Made by a program: the position numbers and the translations under genes. The notes beneath the pieces were generated by a model. It ran no database searches, had not been told where the DNA came from, and saw nothing but the letters and a program-made list of their open reading frames with translations. A stretch of DNA of 24,817 nt from Owenia fusiformis (lineage: Eukaryota > Annelida > Polychaeta > Sabellida > Oweniidae), in assembly GCA_903813345.2 (NCBI GenBank), contig CAIIXF020000311.1, positions 1 to 24,817 on the forward strand, given 5' to 3'. This document shows, in pieces, positions 10,140 through 19,784 of this stretch. The first letter of the stretch is position 1, and each line of letters opens with the position of its first letter.

Positions 10140-10330
10140 AACATTTAAACATCACTTTTTGTACCCCCTGGTCTTATTTTATGAGGGGTTCTATGATAAG
10201 CATTTATGTTTTCTGTTGGGTGCCTCTAATCACATTCAAAATTTCAGGGATTATGCATCCATATATAGTTAATTGTCACGCAAAGTTTGATGGTGTTTGG
10301 TCTATTAATTACCATGGCAACACAATTTAA
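10140..10330 (+). repeat. diverged relative of the 21034-21975 element's subterminal region
   Basis: TTTTTGTACCCCCTGGTCTTATTTTATGAGG-type sequence (10157-10190) parallels the CCCCCCTGGTGTTATTTTAAGG region at 21175-21200. It is followed by GCAAAGTTTGATGGTGTTTG and an X-box-like ATTACCATGGCAAC (10308-10321). The spacing is looser than in the 942-bp element and no matching opposite end is seen. It is an old, truncated or diverged copy. Confidence 0.55.
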
Positions 10331-10479
10331 TTGCAAAATATTGTAAATATTAAGGATAAATCTACTGTTTTCCTACAAACAGATGGTAGGTTGTCATTTT
10401 TAGTTTTTCAAAATTAACACAAAGTTGAGCTTAATACATATTGAAGGAGTTTACAACAAGATAACGTGATAAATAGATG

Positions 10480-10700
10480 AATAGAATGACATATTTGGGG
10501 CATGTTTGATAACTACTGCTCAATTTACCACAAAGTGGGCGTGGTTCCTTTTGTTATTACAATTCCAAAAACTTTCATGTTGACAGAATCATATTAACAA
10601 GGGTCATTAATACATATGTCATTATCTGGTATGGTGAGTCTAATCATCTTTGTCAATTGGTTGCCATAGTAGCACAACATATTGTATGTACATTGTTGGT
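10480..10700 (-). repeat. X-box/GC-box repeat module, inverted copy of 23740-23945
   Basis: It contains TAACTACTGCTCAA, GGGCGTGGT (10537-10545), ATGGTGAGTCTAATCAT and GGTTGCCATAGTAGCAC (about 10659). The same order appears, reverse-complemented, at 23740-23945. Together the two copies bracket the 25-bp minisatellite, suggesting they were the inverted arms of one older element. Confidence 0.6.
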
Positions 10701-10929
10701 AGAGGTCATTTCAGGTAATCCTTGTTCCTTAACAAGTTGTTTATTACATTCATCCTTAAGAACTGTTTAAGTGTATGATATTTTTTAACAAATACAAGTT
10801 TGATATGTGTTTGCTACGGAAACACAACTAATAATGCTGTTTGTTGAAATACTGCTCTGTTTGTCCGTCTGCCCGACTGTCTGTCTAAGCATTTCTTGAT
10901 CCATTTACTAATCATGGATTGGTGTCATG

Positions 10930-11934
10930 TGTGACACATCTTAGACTCTAGAAGATGTATCAACTTAGACTATGTAGGCTTATCAATCTTGGATTATGGA
11001 TGCTGTACCCATCGTAGACTCTGGGGGATGTACCTATTAAACGCTAGAGGCTAAACTCTCTAAGAGTGTAGAGGTTCATTAATTACAGATTGATGTTATA
11101 TGTGATTATGGTGATTCTTGACATCATAGACTCTAGGAGATGTATCAGCTTAGTCGTATATTATTACAATAGTACAATATTAGTCGTAAACTATACCATT
11201 TTCAACTTTGGAGACTGAACCATCTTAGGCTCTGAAGACCGTACCATTTTAGACTATGGAAACTAATCCCGTGTTATATCGAGAGGCTGTACCATCTTAG
11301 GGTCGAAGGCTGAACGGCTTAGACTCGTGGAGGCTGTACTTATCCTACGCTCTGAATGCTATAGCAATCAAATGATCTAAAGGATCTACTATCTTTGACT
11401 TTGGAGACCGATCCCATGCTATATCAGGAAGCTGTACCATCTTAGACTCATGAAGACCGTGCCTACCCTAGCCTCTGGATGCTATAGCAATCATAGCCTC
11501 TGAAGGCTGTATCATTTTAGACTCTGGAGACTGATCCCATGTTATATCTGGAGGTCGTACCATCTAAGGGTCTGGAGGCTCTGCCATTTTAGACTCATGG
11601 AGGCTGTACCATCTTAGACTCATGGAGGCTGTGCCATCTTAGACTCATGGAAGCTGTACCCATCCTAGGCTCTGAATTCGTATACCAATCATAGCCTCTG
11701 AAAGCGGTGCAATCTTATACTCCGGAGACTGATCCCATATTATATCTTGAGGCCATACCATCTAAGGGCCTGGAGGCTCTACCGTTTTAGACTTATGGAG
11801 GCTGTACCCATTTTACGCTCTGACTGCTATAGCAATCTTAGATTCAGAATGTTGTATCATCTTGGACTCTGGATGCTGAATACATATTACACTCTAGAGG
11901 CTGTATCATATTATATTCTTGAGACTGCACTAAT
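10930..11934. repeat. 25-bp degenerate minisatellite, left portion
   Basis: Tandem units fit TAGACTCTGGAGGCTGTACC followed by ATCT. The best-preserved run is at 11591, 11616 and 11641 (TAGACTCATGGAGGCTGTACC), spaced exactly 25 bp. Roughly 40 units are present, more degenerate at the left. The array continues beyond the 11.6-kb insertion at 23582-23660 in the same orientation. Confidence 0.9.
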
Positions 11935-12483
11935 AACAGGATCTTAAGAGGTTCTGGACAAATCATTTGATTCTGGACTTGTCATATTTTTTTCAACGAA
12001 ATCACATCCAAGGGTTGAATTTTTATTAGCTATTTAGAGAGTGAGTCCTGCCTAGTATTAATTTCAATAAAAAAGTTAAAATAGAACCCTATTTGAGAGT
12101 CAATCTAATACTTACATTACATTGATAAATTAAGGCAAATCCTGAAATATTTTAAATGTGCATTTTTTATGAAATATTATCCAGCAAGTATTTAGATGAA
12201 ATGGTCTTATTTAAATACAAATCATAACATGATGATATTTTTCATTAAACATTTTTCAATGAAATTCAATTGAAGGGTCAAGATAAAACGAGCTAATTTA
12301 GGTGAAAACCCTTACATGATGATGTGTTTTCATAACTTCTTTCATAAAATTCCATCAAGGGGTGAAGATAAAATTATCGAATTTAAGTGATTTAAGGATC
12401 ACGAGAATATGTTTTCTTTGATATTTTCTATGAAATCCCATCCTATGGTCAAGGTAAAATTTTGATTTTGATTTGGTATTAGG

Positions 12484-12567
12484 TCACGTGTTCGAAAGAT
12501 CCATATAAGGCCCATAGAACCATATAGGAACGTCATTTTGAATGTCACGTGATAGATCCATATAAGG
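12484..12567 (+). promoter_or_regulatory. paired E-box and CArG-like motifs, left arm
   Basis: CACGTG at 12485-12490 is followed by CCATATAAGG at 12501-12510; CACGTG at 12546-12551 is followed by CCATATAAGG at 12558-12567. CCATATAAGG exactly fits the SRF CArG consensus CC(A/T)6GG, and CACGTG is a canonical E-box. The pair sits in a small tandem duplication. The right arm has the same four motifs (22959-22968, 22976-22981, 23016-23025, 23037-23042). Function is inference. Confidence 0.35.
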
Positions 12568-12970
12568 CTTTTAGAACCATGTATGGAAAGATGAGGGGAA
12601 GCCCCTGACACCTGTTTCACGATTTTATCCGAACGTTGTTCGGATCATTTCGGTTTTTATGCACTTCATTATTGTACCGAAGTTTGCCGATTCGATTCGT
12701 CGTATTTCGGAATCCTGGTGACAATTTTATACTCCATTGGAGTATTTTTGACCTACTTCTTATCACAGAAATTCCCGAACCTTGTTCGGATTAATTCGGA
12801 TTTTCTGACCTACTTTATCTACCGAGATTTCACGAGTTAACATTCGTCTCATTCCGGAATCCTGGTGACAATTTTATACTCCATTGGAGTATTTTTGATC
12901 TACTTTTTCTGGATTTTGCCCTACTTATTATATCTTGACAACAAGCAAATCAAAAAGTTCGACATGAACG

Positions 12971-13034
12971 GGTCTCGATCAACTAACCTAGACAATGGAA
13001 GCCAGGCACGCTAACCATGAGGCCAACGAGCTAC
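12971..13034 (-). other. tRNA-like Pol III promoter sequence, left arm
   Basis: On the minus strand TAGCTCGTTGG fits an A box (TRGCNNAGYNGG type). About 53 bp downstream, GATCGAGACC fits the B box GWTCRANNC. Between them is GCCTCATGGTTAGCGTGCCTGG, tRNA D-arm and anticodon-stem-like. The acceptor stem is not convincing, so this is a tRNA-derived (SINE-type) head rather than a functional tRNA gene. Its copy in the right arm is at 21992-22060. Confidence 0.5.
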
Positions 13035-13137
13035 CGATATGAAAGAACAAAAGTATTATATATTTATACCGAGCGTCAATTCAAAATGATCCTCACTTAA
13101 ATACGACTCGTCAGTTGTATCCAGAATAGTAGAACGC

Positions 13138-13190
13138 CTATGGCGCTAGTGAATAACAAAGTCCCAGGTGAGTGGTTCGTATCCCTCCGT
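13138..13190 (+). other. second tRNA-like sequence, left arm
   Basis: TATGGCGCTAGTG (A-box-like) is followed 33 bp later by GTGGTTCGTATCC (13172-13184), one base off the B box. It points away from the tRNA-like sequence at 12971-13034. The T-stem pairs poorly, so it is at best a relic. Confidence 0.35.
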
Positions 13191-13463
13191 GATTTACTAT
13201 TTTTGTTTTATTAAATACGACAGAAAGGAGCAAGGTGTAGGTTGAAAACAAGACGTTAGTTTGTTTCAAAACAGTTTGGAAACATTAATATCTGATAATT
13301 TAAGGTTTTCCACTCCTGAAGGGCATCTAGATCTATGAAATTCAATAATCCACTCAGTAAAAATACGATTTCTCTGCAACCTGATTTCCAATCAAGATCA
13401 TTCAAATATATATGTGTTCCTGACACGTTTGGGCGTCCGGGAATAAAATTGCTTGTGAAAACT

Positions 13464-13964
13464 GGTTTTGTATAAAAAAAACCCTACCTCATACCCACCT
13501 ACCCACGTACGTGGGACATAATACAGTCTTTGAAGGGTTCAATTTTAAAGATCTTAGTCTATTAAATCTTAGTTTATGATGAATTATAGAAGCATTTGTA
13601 ACGATCCTTGAAAGCAAGTTGCTACTACATCCAAGCTGGGTTCGATTCCCACTCGGAGCATCGAATTTAGCACACTTTCTTTCAATTTCTTTATCTGGCT
13701 TGTTGGACCTATGGTCGCGGTCGTTAGTTATTTATTCCCCCGGGGCGCCCTCGGGTCATTACACATTAAAATGCATCCACATGCCTTTATTTATGGATCT
13801 GTCATCTGTCTAGTCATAAAACAAAGCCGGAATTGTAGAAATGTTAATACTTTGAGCTATTTTGAGATTTAATAATCATTAAAATTGAACCCTTCAATGA
13901 CTGTATCATGTTCCACGTAGGTGGGTAGGTGGGTATGAGGTAGGAGGTTTTTTTATACAAATCC
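13464..13964. mobile_element. 501-bp MITE with 9-bp TSD (Mutator-like)
   Basis: The ends are GGTTTTGTATAAAAAAAACC at 13464 and the inverted GGTTTTTTTATACAAATCC ending at 13964, flanked by GTGAAAACT at 13455-13463 and 13965-13973. Inverted similarity runs ~100 bp inward (CCTCATACCCACCTACCCACGT; GAAGGGTTCAATTTTAA). A 9-bp duplication with a G-starting tip is typical of Mutator-like (MULE) elements, with Merlin the alternative. No transposase is present. It carries a perfect Pol III B box at 13639-13649. Confidence 0.85.
13639..13649 (+). promoter_or_regulatory. Pol III B box in the 501-bp MITE
   Basis: GGTTCGATTCC matches the B-box consensus exactly and is followed by CACTCGGAGCA, like a tRNA 3' half. 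No convincing A box or acceptor stem precedes it. A captured tRNA 3' fragment is the simplest reading. Confidence 0.4.
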
Positions 13965-14228
13965 GTGAAAACTATATACAAAAGTGTTCCAGAGACCCTT
14001 ATCTACTTGGCTAAGGTTTTATTTGAAGATACATTGCCTTATTAAGCAGGTAGAGGGGCATACAGAACACGGAAGCAAATGCTATGTTGAAAATTTTCTA
14101 TATTTCAATTTGAACCTGTGTTTACATGTCACGTAGGCCAGTGTTTTATATGGGGATTATATGTACTTTACTTGTTTACATGAACGTAAATCATTACATG
14201 AAATCCAGGCCTCCTAGACTTCCAACAA

Positions 14229-14380
14229 CGCGAACATCAGTTCTGATACCGCGAACTACGTTCCTTGCACTCGAACCACGAATCTCATATCGCGAACGTG
14301 AAATCTTATGTCGCGCACCACCATTTCCTTGTTTCCGAACATATTTCTTGTACCGCGCACAAAGATCCGTTACCGCGAAC
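14229..14380 (+). repeat. left phased array: CGCGAAC-type motif every 20-22 bp, eight copies
   Basis: Motif starts: 14229, 14250, 14270, 14291, 14312, 14334, 14354, 14374 (CGCGAAC, CTCGAAC, CGCGCAC or TCCGAAC), followed in most units by a TTCTTGTAY- or ATCTTATRT-like tail. Mean spacing is 20.7 bp, i.e. two turns of the helix. Confidence 0.88.
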
Positions 14381-16118
14381 CACGCATCTGATAGAAAAAA
14401 GTCCGTAATTTTGTTCGTATTATTACGCATAAGTGTAATTCCAAAGAGGTGTTTTCATGTGGAATGCGGAAGAAATATTTTCCCAGTTTTTCATGCATGT
14501 GAATGAATATCCAATCATTGACGATAACAGTATTTTCAAGCTCTAGGAAACACAAGATATTGGGACTACCTTGCAATCACGCGCATTGACATTTTCAGTG
14601 AAAGGGCTGGGTAATAACAACAAAAACCTGACTTTTGAGTAACAACACGTATGGCCAAATTAGTGACATCCTCCGATCACAGGGCTTCAAAATCCAGAAT
14701 ATCTTCTTTCTCTTTACCAGCATTTTCCAAATTTGTCCATTTGAGCCGATGATTGCATCATAATAAAGAAATGAGTTACCCTATGTACAATATTCCTGAT
14801 TTTATAGAATACTTGATGTGCTATATCTGTCGCTCCAGCTATTGATAATTTGAAGATGCTACCCTTTGCCTGTCAACGTTTTAGATGAAAACTTAACTTA
14901 AATGTTGCCCCCTCCCCCATTAGCCTACGGCTTGTGCGATTAACTGTTTACACACAGGAAAATAACAATCTATCATCCTGATAAAGATTTTAACACTTGG
15001 TTTTTGTTTCAAAACATATCAAATGACTACTAAATCGTAATTTTAGGGTAAGGGCTAAGAATACTTTATCTGTCTAATCTTTGACCGTCTGAAATAAATG
15101 TGTGTTGACGAGTTCTGTAGTTAATTTATCTTGGTTTTAAAACCGAAGCTTTCATTGTGGGCTGTTCTGCCCCACCCATGGGCCATTTTGCCCTCCTCTC
15201 AACATTATTTTCGAACACTCTGAAAAATCACAGAAAATGTGAAATATAATCCCTTCATAAGATGGAACATGAAAGTTCGCTATGATTGATAGATTAGAAA
15301 AACCTCTGCACGGATCAAACTATTATGAGGTCCGTTTTGCCCCATGTTCCAAAAAAATTCCTGACTTCAGCAACCAGGACGATATCTGACCCAAGACATG
15401 TGGAGCGCTAAAATGTCGGACCCTTTTTTTCTGGGCCCATCTCAGCGGGAGGGGCGGGCCAGTGCATCTACACAGAATACAGCCATAACTGATTACTACA
15501 ATGTAGGTGTACTGTATAAAAGTAAACCTTGTAGTTAAAGGTCGCATGGTGCAGTGTGACCAGAATCACACTGACCATGGTCAGAATGACCCTAGCCATG
15601 AAAAATAACTTTTTCAGTCCTCTGAAAAGGTCACTGTAAATAGCTTTAAGTAGGAGCATAGGAAAGGTCAATGAACAGAGTCTTTTGAATTTTTCAGAAA
15701 ATGTGCCCAATATATTGCTCTAAATGATACAATCTTTAAAATTTTAGAAACTTGTCTGAAAAAATGGCAGTCATAAAAAGGAACAAAATATCGCTTTTAC
15801 AAATGACATCTCCTATTACACCACACCGTGCGCAGATACTCTCTGATCCCAAAAGTGAATGACTGTGGGACGCAGTGCTTTCCTTTGACACATCATTTGA
15901 AGAACTGCCAACTCGGGGCGTGGATGTTAATCTTAAGATTATGTTTCAAAATACAGTGACGAATGGGTCATCTAACATGCAAGTGCATGCTTTTCATAGG
16001 AACGAAAGTCCGGCGAAAGCGGAGGAGAAACTGAATTTCGTTTCCTTGTTTAACTCCGTTGCATGGTATATACATGTAACTTGGAATCCCAAACACCCAA
16101 ATGTATTATGTACAAATT

Positions 16119-16270
16119 GTTCGCGGTAACGGATCTCTGTTCGAGGTACAAGAAATATGTTCGGAAACAAGGAAATGGTGGTGCGCGATATAAGATTTCA
16201 CGTTCGCGATATAAGATTCGTGGTTCGAGTGCAAGGAACGTAGTTCGCGGTATCAGAACTGATGTTCGCG
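16119..16270 (-). repeat. right phased array: GTTCGCG-type motif every 20-22 bp, eight copies
   Basis: Motif starts: 16119, 16139, 16159, 16181, 16202, 16223, 16243, 16264 (GTTCGCG, GTTCGAG, GTTCGGA, GTGCGCG). It mirrors the left array unit for unit, with the same weak copies in the same positions, so both derive from one ancestral arm. Confidence 0.88.
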
Positions 16271-16329
16271 TTGTTGGAAGTCTAGGAGGCCTGAAATCTG
16301 CACTCTTCTGGGTTTAATCTGGGTTTGTA

Positions 16330-16949
16330 TTGAATAATAATAGGATTTTATTAGTACTGATGCCCTTTTAGGGCCAAACGTACATCCAATATACAATTTT
16401 CAATAACAGTAAATATAGGCAATAAAGTAAAGAAAATAGGATAACATTCTTCAAATGACATATAAAATGTTACTTTGATATAAGAATCCTGTCTCTACCC
16501 ATCATTAGATACTTTATCATGTCAGCAGATTCTTTTAATATGATCCCCTCACTCGTCAATAGAAAAATTGTCTTTTGGTGGTCATTCATGTTTTTAAAAT
16601 TACGACACAGGTTTTCAAGTTTTTCAATATGGGATTTTCTGATAAACTCCAATTTTTTACATTTGAATAAAAAGTGTGTTTCATCTTCTATAACCGAGTC
16701 CTTGCATATTTTACAAAATCGACTATTAAGATCAGTAATTGGTTTTGTATATCGGCCTCTCTCTATCTCTAGATTGTGGGCGCTTATACGTAATCTAGTT
16801 AAATGTTTAGCATTTGAAAGTGTCGTTTCTGAAAGGTAGTGTTCAAATCCGAAGTGCGATTTTAGTTGTTTAAATAATCTAAGTTTCCCCCCATTCCCAC
16901 TTATCAGATTCTGTCTATTGGGGCTTTTCGACTTTAAAACAAACCCTAC
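16330..16949 (-). mobile_element. 5'-truncated LINE fragment
   Basis: The 3' part of a non-LTR retrotransposon on the minus strand: coding remnant 16470-16949, then a ~140-bp 3' region. This region includes the hairpin GGCCCTAAAAGGGC (16360-16374 area), AATAAAA, and a short (ATT)n tail ending near 16333. A 5' truncation and simple 3' tail are normal for LINE insertions. I did not find a clear target duplication. Confidence 0.75.
16470..16949 (-). pseudogene. LINE reverse transcriptase ORF, C-terminal ~160 aa
   Basis: The minus frame is open from 16949 to a TAA at 16470-16472. It contains SGNGGKLRLFKQLKSHFGFE, YLS, then HLTRLRISAHNLEIERGRY and a Cys-His knuckle CKIC...ETHFLFKC. After it come an F/L/K-rich tail (LCRNFKNMNDHQKTIFLL) and LMMGRD before the stop. 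KLR.F...K..FG.E.YL plus RLR.S.H.L.IE.GR(Y) and C-x2-C-x9-H-x4-C are typical of the region downstream of the RT palm in non-LTR elements. The catalytic RT domain and endonuclease are missing, so it is a 5'-truncated remnant although this piece has no internal stop. A plus-strand ORF over the same interval is its antisense shadow. Confidence 0.8.
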
Positions 16950-17859
16950 CTAAATGGATTGTGTCTCGGGAAAGTTTTTGTAAATAGTTATTATAAACAA
17001 TTCTGAAAGAATATCACATATTTTTGTCTTCCCGATTTCAGTCATGAATTACGTCAATTTCTCGTCAACTCGTCAGTTGTATCCAGTTGGAATCCCAGCG
17101 TAATTTTTTTAATTATATGGTTGTGCTTTGATTTTACGCTAAAAACATTTATAACTACATCAACTTTATATTAAAACATTTATTATCTTTTCAGTTGTAT
17201 TAAAATGTAAAATATTATATATGTCAGCTTATTGCTTTCTGGAGAACAGTCAAGGTTTAAATTTGGTACAATGAATCGGACACTCATGTAAATCGACATG
17301 GTTATAACATTGAACTCAATGCAGTAAATTAGTTATTTCTATGAATCACAGCGGGATTGGTTTCATTTTATATGATTGCCAACTCTGGCGTTTTTTTGTA
17401 AATGCTTTTGACCGCTGTAAATGTGAAACTGATACAGTATTATTCAATTGTTTTATGTCTTGGTCACATTTGCTCCGATTTTCACTACGGCGCCCAGCCG
17501 ATTGAGTATTGTGTTCAGAAATGTATTCAATTTTGAACAAAATACTCGCAGCAAATGTGATCCAGGCATTACACAGCGGTCTTTCGAACATACTATTGTT
17601 GCTTAACCACGACCTAGCCAATTTTAAAATCATAGTCCTTATTTAAATCTAACGATAGGAGCTCATGGAAAGTATACATTTTAACTTTTATACATCTTTA
17701 CAAATACTAGAAATCTACATGTTCGAGTTTATCACGAAGGGTCCCCATATAGCAGCAGCCTCCATAAAATGCAAAATACCTGTATTGATAACTTGACTTT
17801 GACTGATTTTTGAATTGAGATGAACTTGTTGAAACCTCGTGAAACGCCAGATACTAGTA
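16950..17859. other. non-coding stretch with minor inverted repeat
   Basis: No recognised gene. It includes ACTCGTCAGTTGTATCCAG (17068-17086), identical to a 19-bp stretch of the element's arms (13106-13124), and an inverted pair TCACATTTGCT/AGCAAATGTGA around 17464 and 17550. A 95-codon minus ORF at 17346-17633 spans the latter and has no recognisable motif. Confidence 0.4.
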
Positions 17860-18240
17860 CCTAGATGTGACCTTGAAATAACGTTGGCCAATACACATTG
17901 TTTTTGACCTTAGGTCACCTAATCATGTGTCGTCAAGGGTCATTGTAGCCCTCAAGGTCCTTTCAACGCCAAATACTTAGATATTAATTTTTGATCTTGA
18001 AACAAACTTGACCCAGTTACATTGGCCTTGAACTCAGTTCACCTAATCGTTGGTTGCCAAGGGTCACAGCAGCCCAAAGGACTTTAAATCACCAAATACA
18101 TAGATATTGATATTTTACATAGGAATGACCTTGACTTCAGGTCACCTAATCATGCCTCATCAAGGGTCGAATCTCAGACCAAGGGTAAAAAACGCGTAAA
18201 CCTAGATATTGACATTTTAAAGAGAGAATCGGATCTAGCA
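17860..18240 (+). repeat. AGGTCA-rich tandem repeat, left (direct) units
   Basis: About three units sharing GGTCACCTAATCATG, CAAGGGTCA, CCAAATAC and TAGATATTGA occur with TCACCTAATC at 17915, 18039 and 18142 (periods ~124 and ~103). Each unit carries several GGTCA/TGACC half-sites, including TGACCTTAGGTCA at 17905-17917. Confidence 0.7.
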
Positions 18241-18632
18241 AGCAGTCTAACAAAAAAAATGTTTCAATTTTAGAATATTTCTGGCTTATGTCATTCCTTT
18301 TCATGTCAAAAAATCCCAAAACTGCAAACTTTATTTCAGGAAAACTAAAGTGTTTACAACAATGACTTTTGTATATTTCTTCTATAAGAATGGTTACTTA
18401 TTATTTACAATTTTGCACTTTTAATCTATTACAACTTCATCAATTTCTAACATATCGTAAATATTTTTGTGAGATATTGTATTTGAGATTGTAAGGAATA
18501 GATAAGTACGTCAATTGTACATGTTGCTTGTAATTTTGTCACCTCCATATATCTGATTCTGCCTTTAACCTAGAATGACTTTGACCTCTGACCTTAGTAG
18601 AACGCTCACTGGGCCATCAAGTATGAGGGCAA
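18241..18632. other. spacer between AGGTCA-type arrays, nothing recognised
   Basis: AT-rich, no ORF or repeat of note, ending in GACTTTGACCTCTGACCTTAG (18569-18589), which again contains TGACC half-sites. Confidence 0.4.
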
Positions 18633-18708
18633 AAGGAGATGTCGAGACCTACTATAAAAGCATGTTTGGTCCGTCTGTCATTTTGTCTGTCTGTCGGGAC
18701 ATCTCCTT
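18633..18708. repeat. short inverted repeat at the symmetry centre
   Basis: AAGGAGATGTC (18633-18643) is mirrored by GACATCTCCTT (18698-18708), 54 bp apart, with GTCTGTCTGTC between. It lies between the direct and inverted AGGTCA-type units and is the likely centre of that fold-back arrangement. Confidence 0.7.
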
Positions 18709-18724
18709 CTACACCATTTAACCT

Positions 18725-18960
18725 TAGTAAGTTGGTCTCCGAAGGTCAGAGTTAAGTTCATTTAAAGGTAAACGATCAATGTCTAGGTATTTGGCGTTTG
18801 ATGATACTATGGCCCTTGGCGAATTATGATTAGATGAACCGAGGTCAACATTAATGTTTCTTGTACAAGGTCATCCCAAGGTCAAAGATAACTATTTAGG
18901 TATTTTACGTTTCAAGACCTTTGGACAAATTCGATTCAATTCAAGAATCGGTCAAGGTCA
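18725..18960 (-). repeat. AGGTCA-rich repeat, right (inverted) units
   Basis: Reverse-complemented relatives of the 17860-18240 units: GTATTTGGCGTTTGATG, CCCTTGGCGAATTATGATTA, GATGAACCGAGGTCAACATTAATG, then a second unit with AAGGTCATCCCAAGGTCA. Similarity is lower than within the left array, so this is old. Confidence 0.6.
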
Positions 18961-19784
18961 AAAAATCAATATACAGGTATTTTGTATTTTTTGTAACAAT
19001 GTATTACAGTTAAAATGTATACAGAGATAAAATAGGTTAGCTCCTATAGTTTCCTTGTGTATACGTTTATGTCTCTGCGTAATAACGCAGATGCGAGCAG
19101 GTATTTACCAATCTCACCACAAGGTGGCTCGTTCGGGTCAGATAGCATGGCGGGTATGGTAGAAAGTTCCCTTTAACTTAAAGTACATCTGTTTTCGTGG
19201 TTCAATTTTCATATCACCCTTAGAATGTATCTAATAGCAATGCAAATTAAAATATGTCCAGTGAACGAAAATGCAATACAAGAATAGATATTTCACTTTT
19301 TGTGATTTTGTAACAATGGGGTTATTTTTTGTATATATAACATGGTCATTTTCACATTTTATATTATTACTGTTCATATTAATAAATCACTATTCATCTC
19401 AATATAACAGGTCCCTAAGTAGGTTGTTTGCAGTTTTACTCTTTTAATACCATGTTCACTTTTCACCTTTTATTGAAACCAGTTATTCAACTATGCAAAC
19501 TGTGTCAGTTTTATATGTCTATTGTTCCCTTATATGGTCTTTCTCACTCACATGTAGCTGAGTTTGCATTGGGTGTTGGCTTGTCAGTAGTTGTTGTAAG
19601 AGTTCATGTTGTACATTACAGAGCATTGTATTTTGAACATTGAAGTTTGAAATATACTATTTTATATATATTTTAATTTGAAGTTCGAGTTATTTTATTG
19701 CCACCCACGGGCCTTCCACACGCCCATTTACATATAACGCATTGAAACAACTTTAAAAAGTGAGCAATGTCAGTGTTGTGATAA
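18961..19784. other. non-coding stretch, nothing recognised
   Basis: Contains a small perfect hairpin CTGCGT-AATA-ACGCAG (19074-19089). A 71-codon ORF at 19428-19643 has no recognised domain and lacks codon character distinct from its surroundings. Confidence 0.4.

Larger units (their letters stand above)
11935..13350 (+). repeat. left terminal inverted repeat of the 11.6-kb element
   Basis: An uninterrupted arm. It contains a duplicated ~147-bp block starting GGAATCCTGGTGACAA at 12709 and 12856, each with the palindrome ATACTCC-AT-TGGAGTAT. It also has the palindromic ATCCGAAC..GTTCGGAT at ~12636, two CArG-like/E-box pairs, and two tRNA-like sequences in divergent orientation. It retains the empty sites for both insertions of the right arm. 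Confidence 0.9.
14206..16293. mobile_element. 2.1-kb element with 21-bp-phased terminal arrays, TSD AAATC
   Basis: The tips are CAGGCCTCCTAGACTTCCAA at 14206 and the complement ending CTAGGAGGCCTG at 16293, flanked by AAATC (14201-14205 and 16294-16298). Inverted arms of about 175 bp are made almost entirely of a ~21-bp iterated motif, eight copies per arm. The 1.7-kb core (14390-16110) shows no convincing transposase; it holds a perfect palindrome CTGACCATGGTCAG at 15571-15584. Superfamily unknown. Confidence 0.88.

Noticed and set aside
12399-12620. 73-codon ORF present in both arms of the big element (also 22906-23127)
   Set aside because: It is shared only because the arms are ~98% identical; two of the four differences I can see change the amino acid, and it contains the E-box/CArG duplication, with no recognisable domain.
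14229-14380. Possible CRISPR array
   Set aside because: The repeated part is 7 bp in a 21-bp step with no unique spacers, it is mirrored in the opposite arm of a transposon, and the window is eukaryotic.
14126-14506. 126-codon ORF on the plus strand
   Set aside because: It runs from flank DNA through the phased CGCGAAC array of the 14206-16293 element; a 21-bp-period array lowers stop frequency, and the mirrored arm gives a matching ORF on the other side.
16519-16839. 106-codon ORF on the plus strand
   Set aside because: Antisense of the clear LINE RT C-terminal coding region.
17346-17633. 95-codon ORF on the minus strand
   Set aside because: No recognised motif, spans a local inverted repeat, and length is within what occurs by chance in a 25-kb window.
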